Positions 31,991 to 38,593 of a stretch of DNA of 64,000 nt are shown one piece after another. The DNA is taken from assembly GCF_002234595.1 (NCBI RefSeq), contig NZ_NMUL01000007.1, forward strand, positions 248,001 to 312,000. The letters are read 5' to 3'. Within the stretch, counting starts at the first letter, position 1. The number at the start of each line of letters is the position of its first letter. The notes beneath the pieces were generated by a model, which had not been told where the DNA came from, made no database searches, and worked only from the letters and a program-made list of their open reading frames with translations. A program made the position numbers and the translations under genes. The DNA is from Amycolatopsis vastitatis. GTDB taxonomy: Bacteria; Actinomycetota; Actinomycetes; Mycobacteriales; Pseudonocardiaceae.

Positions 31991-32620
31991 GTGAATCCTC
32001 ATCTCGGCCGGCCGGTCGTGACCTGGGGCCCGGCCGAGGCGTCCGTCGTGGTGCTCGCCGTGCACGGCCGCGGGCAGGAGCCCGGGTTCATGCGCGAGCT
32101 GGCCGAGCGGCTCGGCCCGCTGCCGGCGCGGTTCGTCGCGCCGGCAGCGGCGGACGGCAGCTGGTACCCCCTCCCGTTCCGGCAGCCGATCGCCGGGAAC
32201 CAGCCCCACCTCGACAACGCGCTCGCCGCGATCGAGACCCGGATCGAAACGCTGCTCGACACCGGAACGGCCGCCGGCGACCTGGTGCTGCTGGGGTTCT
32301 CGCAGGGCGCCTGCCTGCTGGCGCACCTGCTGCTCACCCGGCCCCACCGGCTCGGCGCCGCGGTCTTGTTCACCGGCGGGTTCATCGGCCCCGACCCGAT
32401 CAGCCCCCTCTCCGCCGAGGAGCTCGACGGCATGCCGGTGCTGCTGCGGAGCATCGAGGACGACCCGTGGGTCCCGGCCCACCGGGTCGCGGAGACCGGC
32501 CGTCTTTTCGAGGCCGCCGGAGCGCGGGTGGACCTGGCCATCGAACCGGGGAACGAGCACGTCGTGACCGACGAAGCCTGCGCCGCGGCCGCGGCTGTGA
32601 TCGGCCGCCTCGGCTCGTGA
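31991..32620 (+). CDS. Alpha/beta hydrolase (MhqD-like carboxylesterase)
   Basis: A 209-aa phospholipase/carboxylesterase-type hydrolase. VLAVHGRGQEP is the oxyanion loop and GFSQGA is the nucleophile elbow. Asp in RSIEDDPWVP and His in PGNEHVVT complete the triad. GTG 31991 is 10 bases after the dioxygenase stop. In Bacillus, MhqD is co-expressed with the dioxygenase MhqE in the methylhydroquinone response, and the same pair is seen here. It probably hydrolyses the ring-cleavage product or a conjugate. Confidence 0.85.
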   Translation: MNPHLGRPVVTWGPAEASVVVLAVHGRGQEPGFMRELAERLGPLPARFVAPAAADGSWYPLPFRQPIAGNQPHLDNALAAIETRIETLLDTGTAAGDLVLLGFSQGACLLAHLLLTRPHRLGAAVLFTGGFIGPDPISPLSAEELDGMPVLLRSIEDDPWVPAHRVAETGRLFEAAGARVDLAIEPGNEHVVTDEACAAAAAVIGRLGS

Positions 32621-32715
32621 GCGGCGACTGCCGACGGCTCGTGGGGTCGGTGCAAACGGCCGAGTTCACTGTCCGCAGTGCGTCCGGTGCTCGCGAGCCC
32701 GTGGCCGCCCGGTGC

Positions 32716-32738
32716 CTACTACGTTCGGTAGGATTGCC
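32716..32738 (-). promoter_or_regulatory. Putative BlaI box before the repressor gene
   Basis: On the minus strand this 23-base window ends in GTAGTAG and matches about half the remaining positions of the three boxes at 35023, 35463 and 35575. It also contains the dyad CCTAC-N8-GTAGG (32715-32732). TAGGAT (32729-32734) is a likely -10, so binding would block blaI transcription. Confidence 0.55.
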
Positions 32739-32766
32739 GCGAGCAGTTCGAAGCCGGAGGGGTGCC

Positions 32767-33123
32767 ATGGGCAGGTTGGGGGAGCTGGAACGGGCCGTCA
32801 TGGAGACCCTGTGGTCCTGCGACGACTGGGTGACCGTGCGGAAAGTCCACGAGGAGCTGGCCGATCGGGGGCTGGCTTACACCACGGTGATGACCGTGCT
32901 TTCCCGGCTGGCCGACAAGGGGTTCGTGCGCCGTGAGCGGGACGGGCGGGCCTGGCTGTATGCCGCGTCGGGCGGGCGTGAGCAGTACGTCGCCGAGCTG
33001 ATGATGGACGCGCTCGGGCAGACCGGTGACCGTGGTGCGGCGCTGGTCAGGTTCGCCGGTTCGGTCTCCGAAGAGGAGGCCGAACTCCTGCGCAAAGCCC
33101 TGCCGCGGCGGCGGCGCGCGTGA
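32767..33123 (+). CDS. BlaI/MecI family transcriptional repressor
   Basis: A 118-aa winged-helix repressor. LGELERAVMETLWSCDDWVTVRKVHEEL and LAYTTVMTVLSRLADKGFVRRERDGRAWLYAA match the MecI/BlaI DNA-binding domain; the C-terminal helix VSEEEAELLRKAL is for dimerisation. The start of the M56 protease gene overlaps its stop as GTGA. In staphylococci the paired BlaR1/MecR1 protease triggers repressor cleavage on beta-lactam exposure. In mycobacteria BlaI with an M56 partner also controls respiration-related genes. The neighbouring boxes imply local targets. Confidence 0.9.
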   Translation: MGRLGELERAVMETLWSCDDWVTVRKVHEELADRGLAYTTVMTVLSRLADKGFVRRERDGRAWLYAASGGREQYVAELMMDALGQTGDRGAALVRFAGSVSEEEAELLRKALPRRRRA

Positions 33124-33998
33124 TCTACGCCCTGCACCACGGGATCGCCCTGGTGGTCGCGCTGGGAGTCGCGTGGTACCTGCTCGGTGCCCCCTGGACG
33201 CGCCGGCGGCCTCGGCTGGCGGTCGTGTTGTGGCAGGTCACCGCGCTGACGATCGTGGTGTCGTTCGGCGGCGGGCTCCTCGCGCTGGGACTGGCGCCGT
33301 ACCGGCAGGGGATCGTTCCGGGGATGCGCTCGTTCGTCGCCGATCCCGGGAACCTGCCGCAGGTCCTCGCGGTCGCCGCCGGGCTGGCCGTCGGCGGCTG
33401 GCTGCTCGTCCACCAGGTCCGGTCGAGCGTCCGGGTGGCGCGGCAGCGCGCGCGGCACCGGGATCTGCTCGCCCTGGTGGCACGGGGAGACCGGGTCCTC
33501 GAACTCGACCACCCGGCTGTGGTGGCCTATTGCCTGCCCGGCCGCGACCCGCGGGTGGTGGTGAGCGCCGGCACGCGACGGCTGCTCAGCCGGGACGAAC
33601 TCGATGCGGTGCTGGCGCACGAACAGGCGCATCTGCGGGAACGTCACCACCTCGTACTGTCCCCGTTCACCGCGCTCGCCCAGCTGTTCCCCCGCTGGCG
33701 GGCGCTGGGCAGGGTGACGGCGGCGGTGGGCCTGCTGACCGAGATGTGCGCCGACGACTACGCCGCGCGGCGCCACGGCAGCCAGCCGCTCATCGGTGCT
33801 CTGGAGAAGTTCCGCCTCTGCGGCGGCGGCGACGCCCCGGCCGGGACGATGGCCGCGGGCGGGACGCCGCTGCCCGACCGGATCGACCGCCTTCGCGACC
33901 GGCCCGCCACCGCGCGCCGTCTCGCCGCCGTGCTCGCCGTCGTGGCCGCCGGCACGCTGCTCGCGACCCCGCTCAGCCTCTTCGTCGTGCCTTTTTGA
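33120..33998 (+). CDS. M56 family (BlaR1-type) membrane metalloprotease
   Basis: A 292-aa integral membrane protease from GTG 33120. Helices near residues 5-22, 35-60 and 80-100 precede a cytoplasmic-facing zinc site LAHEQAHLRERHH (HExxH); the Glu in LLTEMCADDYA is the third ligand. A last helix lies at about 265-288. It has no penicillin-binding sensor domain at the C-terminus, so it is the short M56 form rather than true BlaR1. Translationally coupled with the BlaI gene; it probably inactivates that repressor in response to an unknown signal. Confidence 0.87.
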   Translation: MIYALHHGIALVVALGVAWYLLGAPWTRRRPRLAVVLWQVTALTIVVSFGGGLLALGLAPYRQGIVPGMRSFVADPGNLPQVLAVAAGLAVGGWLLVHQVRSSVRVARQRARHRDLLALVARGDRVLELDHPAVVAYCLPGRDPRVVVSAGTRRLLSRDELDAVLAHEQAHLRERHHLVLSPFTALAQLFPRWRALGRVTAAVGLLTEMCADDYAARRHGSQPLIGALEKFRLCGGGDAPAGTMAAGGTPLPDRIDRLRDRPATARRLAAVLAVVAAGTLLATPLSLFVVPF

Positions 33999-34027
33999 GC
34001 CGGTGAACCACCGGAGACAGCGGGCCG

Positions 34028-34978
34028 TCAGCCGACCCCGGCGTAGGAATGCAGGCCCGACACGGCCAGGTTGACGAAGAACAGGTTGAACAGCACCGCC
34101 ACCAGCCCGACGAGGTTGACCCAGGCCGCGCGGCGTTTGCGCCAGCTGGGTGTCGAGCGGGCGTGCAGGTAGGCCGCGTAGCAGACCCAGGAGACGAAAG
34201 CCGCGGTCTCCTTCGGGTCCCAGGCCCAGTAGCGGCCCCACGCCGATTCGGCCCAGACCGCGCCGGTGATGATCGCGAAGGTCATGGTGGCGAAACCGAA
34301 CACGCCGGTCCGGTACGCGAGCTTGTCGAGGAACTCCGGCGAGGGCAGCCGGGGCACCCGCGGCTCCCTGCCGGGCTCGGCCGCGTGCCTGGTGCTGACC
34401 AGGTGCAGGGCACTGGTGATGCCGGAGATCAGGAAGACGCCGCTCGCCATGATCGCGGCGGCCACGTGGATCAGGACCCAGTACGAGCGCAGGCTGGGCT
34501 GCACCGGCGCGGCTTCGGTGTAGAGCACGTTCCCCGCCAGGAACAGCAGCAACGAGATGGGCAGCAGCACGAAGACCGCCGCCGTGCGCACCGGGTGCTT
34601 CCGCAGCACGGACAACCAGCCGACAACGGCCACCAGACCGACCATGGACATGTACTCGTACATGTTGCCCCAGGGCACCCGCGACGTCGCCAGGCCACGC
34701 AGGAGCACCGAGCCCGCGTGCAGGACGGCGCCCAGCACGGTCAGTGCCACCGCGGTCCGGCCGCACCGTTCCGGGAACGACCGCCGGGTGGACGGCACCG
34801 GTCCGTAGCCGGGCGGGGGCGGGGCGCCGGTTCCGGACATGGCGGCTTCCCGGCGGCCGACCGGGTACCGCCCGACGGCGTACTCGGCGGCGGCCAGCAA
34901 GGCCGCGAGCATGTAGATGCCGTACGCGCTGATGAACAGCCAGTCGCTGAGCATGGCGAGGCCGGGCTCGAGGGGCAT
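34028..34978 (-). CDS. CcsA/CcsB-like cytochrome c biogenesis (haem-handling) protein
   Basis: A 316-aa polytopic membrane protein with about eight helices. The tryptophan-rich WWD-type motif WGRYWAWDPKETAAF, which binds haem in CcsA/CcmF proteins, is clear. Conserved His residues lie at VLHAGSVLLRG and VLIHVAAA. ATG 34978 has GGAAGG upstream; the ORF could extend to 35035, but a GTAGTA box covers that part. No ResB/CcsB partner, CcdA or thioredoxin gene is adjacent, so it is an orphan. The shared operator with the BlaI locus suggests haem or respiratory stress control. Confidence 0.85.
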   Translation of the reverse strand: MPLEPGLAMLSDWLFISAYGIYMLAALLAAAEYAVGRYPVGRREAAMSGTGAPPPPGYGPVPSTRRSFPERCGRTAVALTVLGAVLHAGSVLLRGLATSRVPWGNMYEYMSMVGLVAVVGWLSVLRKHPVRTAAVFVLLPISLLLFLAGNVLYTEAAPVQPSLRSYWVLIHVAAAIMASGVFLISGITSALHLVSTRHAAEPGREPRVPRLPSPEFLDKLAYRTGVFGFATMTFAIITGAVWAESAWGRYWAWDPKETAAFVSWVCYAAYLHARSTPSWRKRRAAWVNLVGLVAVLFNLFFVNLAVSGLHSYAGVG

Positions 34979-35022
34979 GGGTGACGCCTTCCGACGCAGG
35001 ACGCGATCCGTCTCCGACGCAC

Positions 35023-35045
35023 TGTAGTACTTCACGCTGTAGTAG
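35023..35045. promoter_or_regulatory. GTAGTA box before the CcsA-like gene
   Basis: Reads TGTAGTA, nine bases, then GTAGTAG; the half-sites are 15 bases apart. It aligns base for base over 23 positions with the boxes at 35463 and 35575. It lies 45-67 bases upstream of ATG 34978 (minus-strand gene). Confidence 0.75.
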
Positions 35046-35056
35046 TCGTCGGGAGG

Positions 35057-35437
35057 TCAGGCTGCGCCGGCCCACACCTGGGAAAGCCGCAGGGTCATCA
35101 CCGGGACGGCCACCGCGCCGATGACGAGCACGCCGGGGCCCCAGCGGGTTCGTTCCGCCATCGCCCACGCGGTCGCCACCGGCAGGACGAACGGCAGGCC
35201 GATCAGGTACGCGCCGAACGTGAGGTGCTCGAACTCGCGCTCGGCGGTGAACAGGTTCACGATGCCGGCCGCGGCTTGGACCAGCAGGCCCAGTTCGATC
35301 AGGGTGAGCAGGCCGAGCAGTGCCCGGCTGTCGGGCCGGCACAGGTCCACCGGCCGGTTGAGGGCGATCAGCGCCAGTGCCCAGACGGCGGCGGCGAGGG
35401 CCGCGAAGGTCAGGGTGGTGGCCAGGGGCTCGATCAT
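35057..35437 (-). CDS. Four-helix integral membrane protein, unknown function
   Basis: A 126-aa protein with four predicted helices (residues about 8-27, 40-63, 73-95 and 100-120). A conserved-looking motif EFEHLTFGAYLIGLPFVLP sits between helices 2 and 3, and CRPDSRALL is between 1 and 2. No enzyme motif is seen. It lies directly upstream of the CcsA-like gene in the same direction and has its own GTAGTA box at 35463. It could be an accessory subunit or regulator of the haem-handling protein. Confidence 0.7.
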   Translation of the reverse strand: MIEPLATTLTFAALAAAVWALALIALNRPVDLCRPDSRALLGLLTLIELGLLVQAAAGIVNLFTAEREFEHLTFGAYLIGLPFVLPVATAWAMAERTRWGPGVLVIGAVAVPVMTLRLSQVWAGAA

Positions 35438-35462
35438 GCGGTCCTCGGTGTTTACTGCGCAC

Positions 35463-35485
35463 TGTAGTATTACGCGACGTAGTAG
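35463..35485. promoter_or_regulatory. GTAGTA box before the four-helix protein gene
   Basis: TGTAGTA, nine bases (containing TTACGCG), then GTAGTAG. It is identical in geometry to the other two boxes and lies 26-48 bases upstream of ATG 35437 on the minus strand. It may also affect the divergent MFS gene. Confidence 0.75.
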
Positions 35486-35574
35486 ACTGGATGCGCCGAA
35501 TGGTTGTCAAGGCGGAAATCGGCGAGGAGAAGCTGGTCCCGCCGGGAGTAGCCGACAACCGATCTACTACATGG

Positions 35575-35597
35575 CGTAGCATTACGCGTTGTAGTAG
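35575..35597. promoter_or_regulatory. GTAGTA box before the MFS gene
   Basis: CGTAGCA, nine bases (containing TTACGCG), then GTAGTAG, aligned over 23 positions with the two previous boxes. A further CTACTACAT just upstream (35564-35572) adds a possible half-site in the opposite orientation. It lies about 55 bases before the MFS start region. Confidence 0.72.
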
Positions 35598-35649
35598 ACA
35601 GGATCCGCCCGGAAGCCGTGAGGAGCCGAAGATTCCCCGCGAGAACGCC

Positions 35650-36819
35650 TTGCCTGCGCTGTGTGCCACCGTGTTCGTCGACTTGCTCAGCTTCACCTTG
35701 GTGCTGCCGTCGCTTCCGTTCCGGGTCGGCGTTCTCGGCGGTGGCGGGATCTGGCTCGGCGTGCTGCTGACCAGCTATTCGGTGTCGCAAGCGGCCGCGG
35801 CGCCGGTACTGGGCCGGCTGGCCGACCGGCACGGGCGTCGGCGTCTCCTGTTGCTCAGCCTGGCCGGCACCGCGGTCTCGCTGGCTGTCATGGGTGCGGC
35901 CGGGACGTTGTGGGTTCTGCTGCCGGCGCGCGTCGTGGCCGGGATCTGCGGCGGCAGCATCGGGGTCGCGCAGGCCTTCGCCGCGGACCTGAGTGGCCCG
36001 CAACACCGGACGAAGGCGATGGGCCAGGTGGGCGCCGCGATCGGGCTGGCCTTCACCGCCGGTCCCGCGCTGGGCGCGCTCGCGGCGCCGCTCGGCTTCG
36101 ACGTCACCGCGTACATCGCGGCGGCGCTGGCGGCCGGGAACCTGGTGCAGGCCTGGAAAACACTGCCGGCGGGACGGCCGCCGGCCACCGGGACCAAGGC
36201 GTCCCCGCGCCGGGTGATCGCGCCGTGGCCGCTGCTGGTCGCGGGTTTCGCCACCATGGCGGCCTTCGTCGGGATGGAGACGACACTGGCCTTCCTCGCC
36301 GCCGAGCGGTTCGGGGCCGGGCCCGGGTTCGTCGGGATTCTGCTGTGCCTGGCGGGAGCGGCGTTGTTCCTGGTGCAGGGCCTCCTGGTGGCGCGGGCGT
36401 CTCGTCGGTGGGGCGAGACGCGGGTCGCGCTGGCGGGCGCCGTGGCGATGGCCGCGGGCTTGGGTGTGCTTCCCTTCGCCCCGATGCCCTTCTTCGTGGT
36501 GGCGGTGGTGGTGCTGTCGGCGGGCGACGGCCTGGTCACCGCGACGGTGGCGAGCATGCTGGCGGGGGCGGGCCCGCCGGGGCAGCGCGGCGCGAGGATG
36601 GGGCAGGGGCAGTCGGTCGCGGCGACCGCGCGGGCGCTGGGACCGCTCGGCTCGGGCGTCCTGTTCGACGTCGGGGCGTGGCTTCCCTACGCGGTGGGGG
36701 CCGTCCTGTCCGCCGGGGTGGCCGTGGTGGTGAACCTGGGCCGGAACGCGGTGACGTCGGCGAGCGGATCGCGCGCCGAAACCACGGACCGCTCGAATTC
36801 GCAGCCCGGATCCCGCTGA
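35650..36819 (+). CDS. Major facilitator superfamily exporter
   Basis: A 389-aa membrane transporter with about 12 helices. LGRLADRHGRRRLLLLS is the MFS motif A after helix 2, and helices continue to VGAVLSAGVAVVVNL. TetA/drug:H+ antiporter-like in layout. The start is uncertain: no ATG follows the GTAGTA box in frame. TTG 35650 gives the expected N-terminus (MPALCATVFVDLLSF). However, the only good ribosome site, GAGGAG at 35620-35625, is ideally spaced (6 bases) from an ATT at 35632. Regulated with the BlaI locus by the box at 35575. Confidence 0.82.
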   Translation: MPALCATVFVDLLSFTLVLPSLPFRVGVLGGGGIWLGVLLTSYSVSQAAAAPVLGRLADRHGRRRLLLLSLAGTAVSLAVMGAAGTLWVLLPARVVAGICGGSIGVAQAFAADLSGPQHRTKAMGQVGAAIGLAFTAGPALGALAAPLGFDVTAYIAAALAAGNLVQAWKTLPAGRPPATGTKASPRRVIAPWPLLVAGFATMAAFVGMETTLAFLAAERFGAGPGFVGILLCLAGAALFLVQGLLVARASRRWGETRVALAGAVAMAAGLGVLPFAPMPFFVVAVVVLSAGDGLVTATVASMLAGAGPPGQRGARMGQGQSVAATARALGPLGSGVLFDVGAWLPYAVGAVLSAGVAVVVNLGRNAVTSASGSRAETTDRSNSQPGSR

Positions 36820-36835
36820 CGAAAACCCCATCCGG

Positions 36836-38380
36836 CTACGATTTCCGCAGATCCTGTCCGTCGTCGCGATGAGAGCCCATCGGTGACAGATCGGGTGTCC
36901 GGTCGGCGGGAGAGAGCAATTCGGCGTAGCGGCCGAGCAGGCGCTCGTCGATGTGGCGGTAGAACTGCGGCAAGGTCGCGGTCCGGCCTTCGTGGAAGGC
37001 CAGGAACTGGGGGTCCGTCCGCAGCATTCCCCGGATGCGCCGGAAGCTGGCGATGTCGGAGCGGAAACTCGCCGTGCGTGCCCGGTGTACGGACCCGATG
37101 AGGCGGGACGAGGTGGTCTGCAACCGCCGGCGCAGCATCTCGGGAGACGAGGCGTGGGTGTAGAGCTCGATGAGCTTCTCGTAGTAGGTGACCGGGTCGT
37201 AGTGCTTGATCGTGGTCACCAGGTAAGGCGCGTAGTAGAAGCTGAACGGCATGGTGGAGAGGATCCGTCCGCCGTCGGTCAGCTGGTCGTGCAGCGGGGT
37301 GCCGCCGAACGGCACCGGGATGTTGATCGTGGGGAACGCGAACGGGGCCAGGTCCATGAACCGTTTGGTCAACTCGACCGGTTCGTCGCCCTGGTCGGTG
37401 TCGAGTCCGAACATGAAGTTCGCCTGCAGGTAGGGCACGTTTTCCGCCAGCTGGGCGAAGTGCGCGGCGACCCGGTCGACCTTCCCGGCCCCGCCGGTCC
37501 GGCCGACACCGGCCTTGTTCGAGTAGTCGGTCCACGACTCGACACCCGGCGCGACCATGGCGCAGTTCGTTTCCTTCAGCCGCCGCGGCCGGTCACCGCG
37601 CAGCACGGTGAGCGAGCTTTCGATGATGTACGGCGGCCGTTCGCCGGGCGGCTGGGCCTCCAGCGTTTCGAAGACCTGGTCGAACTTCACCGCGAAGTTG
37701 GGGTCGTGGAACACGATGAGCCTGCCTGGCAGGTGCCGGGCGAGGTAGCGCAGGTCGGCCCGCAGCCGGTCGGCCGGGAGCGGGCGGTAGGTGCTGCTCC
37801 AGTCGATGCAGAAGTCGCACCGGTACGGGCAGCCCATGCTCGCGAGCATGGGCACCGCGGACAGCAGCAGCGGCTTGCGTCCCCAGAAGAAGGCCGACGC
37901 CCGGATTTCGGGCATCCGCTCCTCGACCGTCGGCACATCGTCGAACGGGCGGTCGGCCGAGATCACGGTGCCCGGGTCGAACTGGCCGGCCAGGATGTCG
38001 GTGATCAGCGCCGGATCGCACTCCCGGACGACCAGATCGAAGAAACGCAGGCAGTCCACCGGGAACGCCTTGGCGTGCGGGCCGCCGATCACCGTGCGGA
38101 CACCGGCTCGGCTGTAGAGCTTCGCCAGCGCGTAGGCGAGGTGGCTGACCTGCGTGTAACAGGAGATGAACACCACGTCCAGGTCGGCGGGCAGCAGGCG
38201 GTGCGGCCTGCCGAGGCCGTAGTAGGTGGCGTAGAACGTCTCGTGGCCCTGCCTGCGGCACCACACCGAGATGGCCTGCGGCGTGATACTGGCGTACTGC
38301 TTGGTGATCAACAGCTGATAAGCGAAATCCACCGGACGCCGGATCGGCGGACCGAGAAGGTCGAGGATTCCGACTCTCAT
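36836..38380 (-). CDS. B12-binding-type radical SAM protein
   Basis: A 514-aa radical SAM enzyme. The N-terminal ~150 residues form a cobalamin-binding-like Rossmann domain (LDVVFISCYTQVSHLAYALA; VIGGPHAKAFP). C184, C188 and C191 in GCPYRCDFC form the CxxxCxxC [4Fe-4S]/SAM motif, and the TIM-barrel segments NFMFGLDTDQGDEPVELTKR and INIPVPFGGTPLHDQL match class B family members. ATG 38380 begins with the domain. It could be a methyltransferase or ring-forming enzyme. It is convergent with the MFS gene and divergent from the importer, and it is not clearly part of the NRPS-PKS cluster that starts ~4 kb further on. Confidence 0.85.
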   Translation of the reverse strand: MRVGILDLLGPPIRRPVDFAYQLLITKQYASITPQAISVWCRRQGHETFYATYYGLGRPHRLLPADLDVVFISCYTQVSHLAYALAKLYSRAGVRTVIGGPHAKAFPVDCLRFFDLVVRECDPALITDILAGQFDPGTVISADRPFDDVPTVEERMPEIRASAFFWGRKPLLLSAVPMLASMGCPYRCDFCIDWSSTYRPLPADRLRADLRYLARHLPGRLIVFHDPNFAVKFDQVFETLEAQPPGERPPYIIESSLTVLRGDRPRRLKETNCAMVAPGVESWTDYSNKAGVGRTGGAGKVDRVAAHFAQLAENVPYLQANFMFGLDTDQGDEPVELTKRFMDLAPFAFPTINIPVPFGGTPLHDQLTDGGRILSTMPFSFYYAPYLVTTIKHYDPVTYYEKLIELYTHASSPEMLRRRLQTTSSRLIGSVHRARTASFRSDIASFRRIRGMLRTDPQFLAFHEGRTATLPQFYRHIDERLLGRYAELLSPADRTPDLSPMGSHRDDGQDLRKS

Positions 38381-38593
38381 CGCGTGGCCCCCTCGGAATG
38401 CCGGCCAGGTGGGGCCGGAACGACGTTCGGCGGCAAAGCCGTCAGCGACGTTATCAGGGGCCGGAGTAAAAAGCGCAATTCCCGTGTCACAAGAATCGGG
38501 TGGACAGGAACCCCGCGGACGTGCTGGGCTTGAGACCCAGCCGGACCGGGGTGGTCGTCGTTTCCGTCCCCGCGACGTCGAGGAGCGGCGCCC

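Noticed and set aside
32621..32766. Possible small gene before blaI
   Set aside because: Only 146 bases; it holds the blaI promoter and box, with no convincing frame.
35377..35649. Upstream starts for the MFS gene (including an ATG near 35500)
   Set aside because: They run through the GTAGTA boxes and add non-membrane sequence before helix 1.
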